Positions 1 through 7,404 of a stretch of DNA of 42,663 nt are shown here, one piece after another. Position 1 is the first letter of the stretch. Each line of letters begins with the position of its first letter. Source of the DNA: JAQIBY01 sp051747965 (GTDB lineage Bacteria > Bacteroidota > Bacteroidia > Bacteroidales > ML635J-15). The notes under the pieces are model-generated. The model made no database searches. It had not been told where the DNA came from and saw nothing but the letters and a program-made list of their open reading frames with translations. Location: positions 1-42,663 of the forward strand of contig JBNJGS010000018.1 of the NCBI GenBank assembly GCA_051747965.1, in the 5' to 3' direction. Both the position numbers and the translations under genes were made by a program.

Positions 1-109
1 TCTCTCATTCCCTCCATCTCTCCCTCCCTCCATCTCTCCATCCCTCCGTCTCTCCCTCTCTCAATCCCTCCATCCCTCCTTCCCTCCGTCCCACATCCCT
101 CCATCACCC
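1..109. repeat. CT-rich low-complexity tract (degenerate tetranucleotide repeat)
   Basis: The top strand is almost purely pyrimidine, built from degenerate units such as TCCC, TCCA and TCTC. The bottom strand is therefore G-rich. Between 66 and 109 there are six CCC runs (66-68, 74-76, 82-84, 90-92, 97-99, 107-109) separated by 5, 5, 5, 4 and 7 bases, so the minus strand meets the usual G-quadruplex pattern of four or more G3 runs with loops of at most seven. The tract touches the window edge, so its full length is unknown. It could be a genuine microsatellite or a low-complexity sequence at an assembly end. Confidence 0.8.
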
Positions 110-154
110 ATTTATGATGGTGAATTTTATATCCTATACTGAAAATAATTTCAT

Positions 155-162
155 TAACTTTG
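155..162 (+). promoter_or_regulatory. putative -7 promoter element for the toxin-antitoxin pair
   Basis: TAACTTTG is an exact match to the Bacteroidota -7 consensus TAnnTTTG and ends 19 bases before the ATG of the antitoxin gene. No TTG is found 17-23 bases upstream, so only half of the usual promoter is visible. Confidence 0.35.
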
Positions 163-181
163 TTTAAAATCTCACAGGTAG

Positions 182-490
182 ATGAATGAAAAGAACATAT
201 CGCCAAAAGACTTCTCACAACACCTTTTCTGGGATGTAGATGTGGATACCCTGGATTTGGAGCAGCATAAAACTTTCATTATCCGGCGAGCAATGGAATA
301 CGGAAAATCAAACGATTGGGAATTGCTTAAATCGCGTTATTCCATGGATGAAATTAAAAATGCAATTATCAGTGCACGCGCAATGGATCCTAAAGTAATA
401 AGCTTTGTTGCTATGCTTACCAACACACCCTTAAGATCATTCAGATGTTACACAAATCAGCAGTCAAACCCGAGCTTTTACGGATATTAG
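182..490 (+). CDS. DUF6922-like protein, probable antitoxin of an AbiEii-type pair
   Basis: A small 102-residue protein. Residues 15-80 carry a pattern I associate with the DUF6922 family: an F-W-D-V-D opening (residues 17-21), a helix with H-K-x-F-I-I-R-R-A-x-E-Y-G, a W-E-x-L-K segment, then a charged helix and a C-terminal F-R-C-Y (residues 87-90). There is no signal peptide or membrane segment. Its stop lies 46 bases inside the next gene, a nucleotidyltransferase toxin homologue, which is the usual arrangement of an antitoxin and its toxin. In this role it would neutralise the toxin and may repress the pair. It is far shorter than classical AbiEi antitoxins, which have a winged-helix domain and about 200 residues. 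The family call is from memory of the motif; the antitoxin role is inferred from position. Confidence 0.65.
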   Translation: MNEKNISPKDFSQHLFWDVDVDTLDLEQHKTFIIRRAMEYGKSNDWELLKSRYSMDEIKNAIISARAMDPKVISFVAMLTNTPLRSFRCYTNQQSNPSFYGY

Positions 491-1050
491 ATCAATTAAT
501 GCAAATTGATGTGTTTTCTGACCTGAGATTGGTTGATGGAACAGCGCTTGCATTACATATAGGGCATAGAGAATCCGTTGATATTGATCTTTTCGGGGAA
601 ATTGATTTTGAAGAGCAGGAAAAAAATATAGAAATTACCGGAAATATTGAGGTTCTGAAAAAATCAAAAAATATCAGTGTTTTGTCTATTGACAACATTA
701 AAGTTGATATTGTAAATTATAAGTATCCGTGGATTTCAGCATTGGTTAAAGAAGACAATTATCGTTTGGCTTCATTAAAGGATATTGGTGCGATGAAATT
801 AAATGCCATTACAGGTCGTGGAACAAAGAAAGATTTTATTGACATCTATTATCTGCTAAAACATTTTTCAATTCATGATTTATTCGAATTTTACATTGAG
901 AAATTTGAAGATGGTAATTTGTTTCTCGTTAAAAAAAGCCTGACATATTTTGATGATGCCGAACCGGAACCAATGCCTGTAATGAAGGAAAACATTACCT
1001 GGGAGGAGATTAAAGCATATTTACAAAAAAATACACTTCCATTTATTTGA
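445..1050 (+). CDS. AbiEii/AbiGii-family nucleotidyltransferase toxin
   Basis: A 201-residue protein with the AbiEii/AbiGii nucleotidyltransferase signature. G-T-A-L-A-L (residues 32-37) is followed by a G-H-R segment and D-I-D-L-F (residues 46-50), which supplies two acidic metal-binding residues. A later helix has K-L-N-A-I followed by R-G-x-K-K-D-F-x-D-I-Y-x-L (about residues 117-137), the conserved Lys/Lys-Asp block of the family. Members transfer nucleotides to targets such as tRNA and cause reversible growth arrest; the substrate here cannot be read from sequence. The residue before G-T is Asp31, where the family often has Gly. The start lies inside the upstream DUF6922-like gene (46-base overlap), so the two are probably translationally coupled. 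It is complete and shows no frameshift. Confidence 0.8.
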   Translation: MLHKSAVKPELLRILDQLMQIDVFSDLRLVDGTALALHIGHRESVDIDLFGEIDFEEQEKNIEITGNIEVLKKSKNISVLSIDNIKVDIVNYKYPWISALVKEDNYRLASLKDIGAMKLNAITGRGTKKDFIDIYYLLKHFSIHDLFEFYIEKFEDGNLFLVKKSLTYFDDAEPEPMPVMKENITWEEIKAYLQKNTLPFI

Positions 1051-1572
1051 TTATTCAGCTTTCTCATAACCACTATATTCAATAGCATATGGCATGATTT
1101 ACGCTTTAACGAGCTTAAATGGTAAGCCTGGTGTTCAGGTAAAGGCGGTTAAGTTTTCTCTCATATTCCGGTGGCTTCGACTCTGCCACCTGCCTCTCTC
1201 GAAAAAGTTCATACGATCGATAGGTGACTGAGGAGAGCCGAGGCACGAGGATCGTCTCGAAGTCACCGATTTACCTCAGCCACCTACCTCTTTCCAAAAA
1301 GGTAATACGATCGGTAGGTGATTGAGCGAAGCCGAAATCACCGGAATAGTAGCGAAGCCGAAATCACCTGACAGCTAATCAGTGTCCATCAGTAAAATCA
1401 GTGTTGACAATCTTCATTTTATTCAGTCAACCCGTACACACCATGTCAGGTAGTCATTGGCAGCATTAATTTCCCTCTCCCGCCAAAGCAGGAGGATGAG
1501 TCTGTCGTCATCTTCACATATGTACTTTTCCGGGTGCAGACGACAAAGAATGACAAAAACTGCAGATTTTTA
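1051..1572. other. gene-poor intergenic region with palindromic repeats
   Basis: No convincing coding frame lies between the toxin stop and the radC promoter. The main content is the repeat cluster at 1170-1371, described separately. The flanks (1051-1169 and 1372-1572) show no clear terminator, RNA gene or coding remnant. Confidence 0.6.
1170..1371. repeat. cluster of palindromic interspersed repeats (REP-like)
   Basis: Three kinds of structure can be seen. (1) A 46-base direct repeat at 1187-1232 and 1281-1326 agrees at 39 positions. The second copy is flanked by complementary arms CACCTACC (1281-1288) and GGTAGGTG (1313-1320), with further pairing of CTCA and TGAG outside. (2) GGTGACT (1223-1229) pairs with AGTCACC (1261-1267), and GGTGATT (1317-1323) pairs with AATCACC (1336-1342), giving short hairpins. 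(3) The 18-base unit AGCGAAGCCGAAATCACC occurs exactly at 1325-1342 and 1351-1368. The unit resembles the 'GAGCGAAG(T/C)CGAA' palindromes I recall between genes in many Bacteroidota genomes. Probable role: mRNA 3'-end structure or a non-autonomous mobile repeat; no transposase is nearby. Confidence 0.75.
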
Positions 1573-1602
1573 TTGTCCAAACTCCGGATTTTATTATCTT
1601 TA
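1573..1602 (+). promoter_or_regulatory. putative radC promoter (TTG, 19 bases, TATCTTTA)
   Basis: TTG at 1573-1575 and TATCTTTA at 1595-1602 are separated by 19 bases, matching the spacing of Bacteroidota promoters. The -7 element differs from TAnnTTTG only at the last base. It would give a leader of about 15-20 bases before the radC ATG at 1623. Confidence 0.5.
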
Positions 1603-1622
1603 GGTTTATCAAATCACAGTCG

Positions 1623-2327
1623 ATGAAATTACAATCCATCAAAAGCTGGGCTGAACAGGACAGGCCGAGGGAGAAGCTGCTTGAAAAAGGAGCTTCAGCC
1701 CTTACTGATGCGGAGCTGATAGCCATACTTCTGGGTTCAGGTAACCGGAAGATGTCTGCTGTGGAATTGGCCCGGCATATGCTGGCACAGTATGACAATA
1801 ACCTGAGTCGGCTGGGCAAGGCCTCTACAGATGAGCTGTGCCGTTTTCAGGGTGTAGGTCATGCCAAGGCTGTCGGGATTGCAGCTGCGATGGAGCTGGG
1901 CCGGCGCAGAAAAGTCAACCGCAAGGAGTATCCGGCCATTCGCCGTAGTTTTGATGCCGTAGAGCTGATGGAGCCTGTGATCGGTGATTTGCCTCATGAA
2001 GAGTTCTGGGTTCTGTTTCTTGACCGGGCAAATAAGGTGATTGACAAGAAAAAATTGTCTTCCGGCGGCACCATTGGTACCGTGATTGATGTAAAGCTTG
2101 TACTGAAATCAGCTTTGGAAAAGCTGGCGCAGGGGCTGATTGTGACCCACAACCATCCATCGGGAAATAAAAAGCCCAGCCAGAGCGATGTCAGCATCAC
2201 CATGAAACTCAAAAGAGCAGCCGAACTCATGGATATCAGCCTGCTCGATCACATCATCATCACCGGCAACGGCTATTACAGTTTTGCCGATGAATGTTTA
2301 CTCAACGACGATTCAGAAACCTTATAA
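1623..2327 (+). CDS. radC: RadC family protein (JAB1/MPN+ domain)
   Basis: A 234-residue protein of normal RadC length. The N-terminal third has helix-hairpin-helix character: L-T-D-A-E-L-I-A-I-L-L-G-S-G (residues 27-40) and F-Q-G-V-G-H-A-K-A (75-83). The C-terminal part is a JAB metalloprotease-fold domain with the metal motif T-H-N-H-P-S-G (H176, H178) and D189, and an upstream Glu in P-H-E-E-F (E126/E127). All residues needed for zinc binding are present. RadC was named for DNA repair, but that role has been questioned in E. coli and its true reaction is unknown. The gene has its own likely promoter at 1573-1602. The stop falls 11 bases before the next gene's preferred start, so read-through into the glycan operon is possible. 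Confidence 0.95.
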   Translation: MKLQSIKSWAEQDRPREKLLEKGASALTDAELIAILLGSGNRKMSAVELARHMLAQYDNNLSRLGKASTDELCRFQGVGHAKAVGIAAAMELGRRRKVNRKEYPAIRRSFDAVELMEPVIGDLPHEEFWVLFLDRANKVIDKKKLSSGGTIGTVIDVKLVLKSALEKLAQGLIVTHNHPSGNKKPSQSDVSITMKLKRAAELMDISLLDHIIITGNGYYSFADECLLNDDSETL

Positions 2328-2338
2328 AATCCACTGCA

Positions 2339-3637
2339 ATGATCTGTATATACAGCACACACATCACACCACGTTTACGATATATCGCCAATCTGATTTT
2401 TGAGGAATACAGCGAAGAGGAGGTCAGATTTTTCAGCAATCCCGGCGATATTCCCGCAGGTGAGATTTTCATCAATTACAGTGGTACATTTTTCGCGAAA
2501 GCCTTCAACATTGCACCTGAAGGACTTTTGCACGAGGAGCATATTCGCGATACTTTGCCGGAACTGCCCTATGAGCGACTTCCGGTAATTTTCAAAACCA
2601 GGGGAGAGGATTTGCATTATGATGTGTTTGCTGCCTGTTTTTTCTTTCTCAGCAGGTATGAAGAATATGTCATTGATGATGTAGATCAGCACGGCAGATA
2701 TCATGCTGAGCGTACCATTGCCTGGCGTGCCGGATATCTTGAAACTCCTCTGGTGAATCTGTGGATTGAGGATTTTCTGAAAAAGCTAAAATCCCGATTT
2801 TCTGAATTGGTCTGGTCGAAACCTGCATACCGTTTCAGGTCCAGCATGGATATTGACAACACATGGGCATACATGCACAAGCCACGCTGGCGTCTGCTGG
2901 CAGCCACCATTCGTGACAAGCTCAACAATGACGGCAGCAGCATTAAGGAACGCAAGGCGGTACTCAGGCGGCATCAGCCGGATCCTTTTGAAAATTATGA
3001 TGAAATCATCGAAATCCACAAAAACAGAACGCCTTTATGTCTGGTGTTTTGGCTGATGGGGGATTACGCCCGTTTTGACAAAAATATTCCCTGGTGGAAT
3101 AAGCATCAGAAAGCTCTGATCCGCAGACTCAGTGAGCATTTTGACACCGGAGTTCATCCATCCTACAAATCGGGGAAATCCTTCAGGTATATGGAAAAAG
3201 AAAAGAAACGTCTGGAAAATATCCTGAACACAAAGGTCAGCAAGTCACGTCAGCATTACCTTCGACTGAAGGTGCCGGATACATTCCGTCGTCTGGAAAA
3301 GCTGGGTATTCAGGAAGATTATTCCATGGGATTCCCCTCATATGGCGGTTTCCGATCGGGTGCCACCTTTGCTTATTATCCATACGATATTGAGAATGAA
3401 AGGCCTTTTACCGTGAAAACTTTTCCGGTGACCATCATGGATGCCACCCTGAAATATCATCTCAACCTGAAACCGGATCAGGCAGAACGAACCATAAGTA
3501 ATTACATCAGTCTCTTCCGTGAACACGGTGGCGATTTTATCCCGGTATGGCACAACGAATCATTGTCCGATTCCGGAGTTTGGAAAGGCTGGAAAAAAGT
3601 CTATATTGGCATGCTTAACAAAGCAAGCGATTCATGA
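2339..3637 (+). CDS. polysaccharide deacetylase-like protein, DUF7033 family
   Basis: A 432-residue protein. The frame can begin at 2294 inside radC, but the ATG at 2339 is preferred because family members open with a short beta strand and I-T-P-R-L-R-Y-I (here residues 9-16). The C-terminal half holds a divergent NodB-like deacetylase barrel: R-S-S-M-D-I-D-N (residues 167-174) carries the Asp pair (D171, D173) used for metal and catalysis. Further motifs are G-V-H-P-S-Y around residue 266 and P-V-W-H-N-E near the end. There is no signal peptide, so it probably acts in the cytoplasm on a glycan precursor. It is the first gene of a four-gene run with ATGA stop-start overlaps. It probably removes an N-acetyl group from a sugar of an envelope or extracellular glycan; the substrate is unknown. 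Confidence 0.8.
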   Translation: MICIYSTHITPRLRYIANLIFEEYSEEEVRFFSNPGDIPAGEIFINYSGTFFAKAFNIAPEGLLHEEHIRDTLPELPYERLPVIFKTRGEDLHYDVFAACFFFLSRYEEYVIDDVDQHGRYHAERTIAWRAGYLETPLVNLWIEDFLKKLKSRFSELVWSKPAYRFRSSMDIDNTWAYMHKPRWRLLAATIRDKLNNDGSSIKERKAVLRRHQPDPFENYDEIIEIHKNRTPLCLVFWLMGDYARFDKNIPWWNKHQKALIRRLSEHFDTGVHPSYKSGKSFRYMEKEKKRLENILNTKVSKSRQHYLRLKVPDTFRRLEKLGIQEDYSMGFPSYGGFRSGATFAYYPYDIENERPFTVKTFPVTIMDATLKYHLNLKPDQAERTISNYISLFREHGGDFIPVWHNESLSDSGVWKGWKKVYIGMLNKASDS

Positions 3638-4530
3638 ATATCCGGAAGCTATCAAACAGTCAGATAGACAAGAATGCCTGGGACCAGTGTATACGGGATT
3701 CTGAAAACGGTCGTGTTTATGCGCTGAGCTGGTATCTCGACAGTCTTACAAATGGAAAATGGGATGGCCTGGTTCTGGACAATTACAGAGGAGTGATGCC
3801 TTTGCCCTATGTAAAAAAGGCCGGTATCCGCCTGTATATTCAACCCTGGTTCTGTCAGCAACTGGGTCCTTTCTGGATACACAGCTATCCCAAAGGTTTG
3901 CTGTCTGCAATGAAGAAAAAAATTGCATCTCCCTTTTATCACCTCAATCTGAACAGTCAGACCCGGTTTTTTCCTGAAAACCACAAGCTGGAACTTCGTC
4001 CCAATATGGTACTTCCGCTTGACAAATCATGGAAATCACTGGTTTTGGATTTCAGGAGCAATCACAGGAGGAATATAAAAAAGGCCGGAAAAGCCGGTCT
4101 GGAAATCCGTCCGGTAAGCACTGAACAATACCTGGGATTGAAAAAGTCCAGTGGCACACGCATGAGCGGGAAGCAATGGGAAAAGCTCGGGAAACTGCTT
4201 GTTGAACTTGACAAAAAGAATCTTCTGATACCTGCCGGTGCTTGGCTGGACGGTGAACTTGTATCAGCCGTTTGCTGGATAAAGGATTTCAGGCATCTGG
4301 TGTATTTTCAGGCAGCCGGAAATGAAACGGGCAAAAAGCATGCTGCTGCTTTTCTGCTGGTAAGTGATATGATGCAGCAATATGCAGAAAGAGATTATGT
4401 AATTGATTTTGAAGGCTCGTCAAATCAGGGTGTCAGGCGGTTTTACCGGGGGTTTGGAGCAACAAATGAAGCTTATCCTGTGTTGATAAGTCATGGAATG
4501 CGCATTCTGGAAAAAATAAAACGCCCATGA
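3634..4530 (+). CDS. FemAB/GNAT-like acyltransferase (Acetyltransf_6 type)
   Basis: A 298-residue protein without a signal peptide. The middle has a basic segment H-R-R-N-I-K-K-A-x-K-A-G-L (about residues 145-157), typical of FemAB-like and BioF2-like GNAT proteins. The C-terminal third has H-A-A-A-F-L-L, then D-F-E-G-S-S-N-Q-G-V-R-R-F-Y-R-G-F-G-A, the conserved block where an aminoacyl or acyl donor is handled in this superfamily. Such proteins transfer an acyl or amino-acid group to an amino sugar or peptide. Its ATG overlaps the stop of the upstream deacetylase in ATGA, and its own stop overlaps the next start the same way. A reasonable inference is that it reacylates the amine exposed by the neighbouring deacetylase. 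Donor and acceptor are not known. Confidence 0.75.
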   Translation: MNIRKLSNSQIDKNAWDQCIRDSENGRVYALSWYLDSLTNGKWDGLVLDNYRGVMPLPYVKKAGIRLYIQPWFCQQLGPFWIHSYPKGLLSAMKKKIASPFYHLNLNSQTRFFPENHKLELRPNMVLPLDKSWKSLVLDFRSNHRRNIKKAGKAGLEIRPVSTEQYLGLKKSSGTRMSGKQWEKLGKLLVELDKKNLLIPAGAWLDGELVSAVCWIKDFRHLVYFQAAGNETGKKHAAAFLLVSDMMQQYAERDYVIDFEGSSNQGVRRFYRGFGATNEAYPVLISHGMRILEKIKRP

Positions 4531-5522
4531 CACATCAGCAAAAAACAGAATTGTTTGGCTGGATGGCTCCTTTTATAAAGGTGTCCGCAGCAGTGCGAAA
4601 GAATATACCGCCTGTCATCATGCCATTTTATCATACGGTAAGTGATGAAACACTACCACATCTGGCCGAATTGTATCATGTAAAAAACAGCCGGGCTTTT
4701 CGTCAGGACCTGGATTATCTGCTCCGGCATTTTGTTCCTCTCAGCATGGATGATTTTATCAGCGACAGGTACGATAAAAGTAAAGCCCACATGCTTTTGT
4801 CTTTTGATGACGGGCTGAAAGAGAGCCATTCGCTTATAGCACCCATACTGAAAGAAAAAGGCATTCCGGCTGCATTTTTTATCAATCCGGCATTCATTGA
4901 CGATAAGGCCTGGTTTTACCGATACGAGGCTTCCTGGCTGATTCATGATCTCAAAAATCAGGATCCATCCGATGACGCATCATGTACCATCATCAAAATG
5001 AAAGAAAAGGAAATGCTACGGTATCAGGAGCAGCTTCGTGCGGTGGATTATTCTTCCCGGGACATGATTGACAGGATTATGGAGCGTTTGCAGGTGAGCC
5101 GGCAGGCTATGAAACTGCAGACCCGTGTTTATATGACGGAATCCGAGGTGCAATCATTGCAAAAGGATGGTTTTCACATTGGCGCCCACAGCCAGCATCA
5201 CCCTCTGTTCTCGGAAATTTCTGCTGAGGACCGGTTTCACGAGGCCCGTGAGAGTGCGGATGCAGTATCAGACATCGCAAGTCAAAAGATCAATACATTT
5301 GCCTATCCCTTTACGGATGATGGCATGAGCCGGGAGCAACTAAAGGCTGTGATTGAGGCCGGTGGTTTTGCAGCCACCTTTGGTACCGGTGGTTTGGGAA
5401 AAACTCCGGATATTCCACATTATCAGAGAATCCCAATGGAGCACGGCAGGCGCTTTTCTGCCAAAAAAATTGTTTCCGGAGAAATCATTGCGGACAAGAT
5501 AAAATCTCTTTTTAAGCGATGA
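4527..5522 (+). CDS. polysaccharide deacetylase (NodB homology domain)
   Basis: A 331-residue protein with recognisable carbohydrate esterase 4 motifs. L-S-F-D-D-G (residues 91-96) holds the catalytic/metal Asp pair D94-D95. I-G-A-H-S-Q-H-H-P further on supplies the metal-binding histidines. F-A-Y-P-F corresponds to the motif lining the active-site groove. An insert of roughly 100 residues between the first two motifs is acidic and lysine-rich. There is no cleavable signal peptide. It is coupled to both neighbours by 4-base ATGA overlaps. It is not a copy of the first deacetylase of the operon (DUF7033 type), so the operon encodes two different deacetylases. Likely substrate: an N-acetylated sugar of a surface glycan or its lipid-linked precursor. 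Confidence 0.85.
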   Translation: MTHQQKTELFGWMAPFIKVSAAVRKNIPPVIMPFYHTVSDETLPHLAELYHVKNSRAFRQDLDYLLRHFVPLSMDDFISDRYDKSKAHMLLSFDDGLKESHSLIAPILKEKGIPAAFFINPAFIDDKAWFYRYEASWLIHDLKNQDPSDDASCTIIKMKEKEMLRYQEQLRAVDYSSRDMIDRIMERLQVSRQAMKLQTRVYMTESEVQSLQKDGFHIGAHSQHHPLFSEISAEDRFHEARESADAVSDIASQKINTFAYPFTDDGMSREQLKAVIEAGGFAATFGTGGLGKTPDIPHYQRIPMEHGRRFSAKKIVSGEIIADKIKSLFKR

Positions 5523-6589
5523 CAGAAGCCAGTTTGCATAAAATCAGACATGCCGAATTGAAGGAATTTGTCAATTCAGAAGAATACCGGCGTTTCGGGC
5601 AAAAACCTTTGTCAAAAGAGCGGATAGCCTCCCATCTTGCCAATCCCAATGCCCGGGATGAGGATTATATTCTGTATTATCTGAAAAAAAACGGGGAGTT
5701 GATTGCCTACCGCAGCATTTTGCCTGACAATTATTACGGCAAAGTCACTGAGCATTTTGGCTGGCTCAGCGGCAATTGGGTTCACCCGGATTATCGTCGT
5801 CAGGGACATTCGGGCAGGCTTCTGGAAGCTGTACTCAGAGACTGGGATCACAAGCTGATGTATTCCAATTATGCACCCGAGTCACATGCGCTGTATCAAA
5901 AATCCGGCAAGTTTCATGTGATTTCCATGCGCCGTGGTTATGGATTTTATTTGTATGCCCGGCCATCACGTCTGTACCGGATGCGTGCAGGAGCATTCAA
6001 AAAACTATTGCTTCCTTTTGGGGATCTTGCTTTTGCCATTGCGGCCATGTGTAAAAGGCTGTTTTACCGGCCACCGGCACCGGCTTTTGATTGTACATTG
6101 CTGAAAGAACCCAATGAAACCTTTTACCGGGAATTTGAAAACCGGCATGTCCTGGGTTTTGAGCGGGGCAGGCGTGAGCTGGAGTGGATTATACAATATC
6201 CCTGGATAAAAGAAGGCGGGGAAAAGCAGGCATATTATTTTTCTCACAGGGCCGGCCGGTTTTATTATCGTTTTATCCTGATGAAAGAGCAGGAAGAAAC
6301 CTGTGGTTTTGCCATGTTGCAATACCGCGACGGCAGGTTGCAGGTTCCTTACTTTCAGCTTGGCAAGGGAGGACATGAGGCCATGGCAGCCTGGCTTGTG
6401 AGATATTGCCGCAGAAATTTTATCCGGCAGATGATTATTTATGATCCGGTATTATCCGAAGCTGTGGCCATGCATAAAAAGCAGTTTGTGTATCACAAAA
6501 GCAAAACACAAAATATATATGCATCCTGGCAGCCGTCGGGTTTCAGTCCGCTGGCCTCCGACGGCGACGGTGATTATGTTTTTTCCTGA
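5519..6589 (+). CDS. GNAT-family N-acetyltransferase
   Basis: A 356-residue protein. The N-terminal half is a GNAT domain: a strand ending in N-W-V-H-P-D-Y (residues 86-92) leads into the acetyl-CoA pyrophosphate loop R-R-Q-G-H-S-G-R (93-100), followed by the usual helix. The C-terminal half (about 180-350) is a less recognisable second domain rich in aromatic residues and may be a degenerate GNAT fold. It starts in an ATGA overlap with the upstream deacetylase and is the last gene of the operon. It probably adds an acetyl or other acyl group to an amino sugar. A 154-base gap with no clear terminator separates it from upp. Confidence 0.75.
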   Translation: MTEASLHKIRHAELKEFVNSEEYRRFGQKPLSKERIASHLANPNARDEDYILYYLKKNGELIAYRSILPDNYYGKVTEHFGWLSGNWVHPDYRRQGHSGRLLEAVLRDWDHKLMYSNYAPESHALYQKSGKFHVISMRRGYGFYLYARPSRLYRMRAGAFKKLLLPFGDLAFAIAAMCKRLFYRPPAPAFDCTLLKEPNETFYREFENRHVLGFERGRRELEWIIQYPWIKEGGEKQAYYFSHRAGRFYYRFILMKEQEETCGFAMLQYRDGRLQVPYFQLGKGGHEAMAAWLVRYCRRNFIRQMIIYDPVLSEAVAMHKKQFVYHKSKTQNIYASWQPSGFSPLASDGDGDYVFS

Positions 6590-6743
6590 TCCCTTTTTGC
6601 CTGAAAATCATGATGCAGGGAAAGATTTTCTGTTGTAAAGCAGAGAAAAATGTATTTCAGTTTCAGGATTCAACCTATCTTTACATTTTAGAAAACAACG
6701 TTGTATCTGGGTACATATTACGGCGTATACAAAAACAGGTGTT

Positions 6744-7400
6744 ATGATAAAGTTTGTAAATCTTGGTGAGCGTGGCAGTCTGCTGGATCAGTTTGTATCA
6801 GAGATTCGTAATGAGCGCATACAGAAAGACAGTTTACGTTTCAGGAGAAATATGGAACGGGTAGGTGAGATTATGGCATATGAGATTTCCCGTGAGATGG
6901 TTTTCAAACGGGAGAACATCAAAACCCCGCTGGGTGTTGCTGATGTTCCGGTGATGGATAAGTATCCGGTTCTTGCCACCATTTTGCGTGCGGGCATTCC
7001 ATTTCATCAGGGTTTTCTGAATTATTTTGACAAATCAGACAATGCTTTCATTGCCGGATACCGGAAATATCATAAAGACCATACATTTGAAGTAAAGCTG
7101 GATTATGTTACTGCACCTGATTTGACAGACAGGGATGTAATCATTGTTGACCCCATGCTGGCGACAGGCTCAAGTTTTGATCTTGCCTATAAAGCCATGA
7201 GAAAATACGGGGAGCCTGCCCATGTTCATCTTGCTGCCATCATCTCATCAAAGGAAGGCATAGAAAACCTTCAGAAGCTGATGCCTGTTGATAAATGTAC
7301 CATCTGGACAGCGGCTGTAGATGATGAGCTTACCGTAAAATCATACATTGTCCCCGGACTTGGAGATGCCGGTGACCTGGCATATGGCCCTAAATTATAA
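6744..7400 (+). CDS. upp: uracil phosphoribosyltransferase
   Basis: A 218-residue enzyme of pyrimidine salvage that joins uracil to PRPP to give UMP. The PRPP-binding signature is clear: V-I-I-V-D-P-M-L-A-T-G-S-S (around residues 133-145). The C-terminal uracil-binding loop Y-I-V-P-G-L-G-D-A-G-D-L-A-Y-G is also present. It is a cytoplasmic enzyme of normal length. It is convergent with the aspartate kinase gene, with only four bases between the two stop codons. A near-consensus TATCTTTA at 6676-6683 may be its -7 element, but no good -33 partner is visible. Confidence 0.95.
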   Translation: MIKFVNLGERGSLLDQFVSEIRNERIQKDSLRFRRNMERVGEIMAYEISREMVFKRENIKTPLGVADVPVMDKYPVLATILRAGIPFHQGFLNYFDKSDNAFIAGYRKYHKDHTFEVKLDYVTAPDLTDRDVIIVDPMLATGSSFDLAYKAMRKYGEPAHVHLAAIISSKEGIENLQKLMPVDKCTIWTAAVDDELTVKSYIVPGLGDAGDLAYGPKL

Positions 7401-7404
7401 GTGT

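Noticed and set aside
182..1050. Toxin-antitoxin pair as part of a larger defence island or prophage
   Set aside because: No restriction, CRISPR, retron, integrase or phage genes lie near it; the next gene is radC, which is usually chromosomal housekeeping.
1187..1368. Repeats considered as a small CRISPR array
   Set aside because: Copies differ in length and spacing, spacers are not uniform, the units are self-complementary and no cas gene is nearby.
6590..6743. Possible terminator or riboswitch before upp
   Set aside because: Only weak, interrupted complementarity (TCCCT with AGGGA) and no T run or known aptamer pattern.
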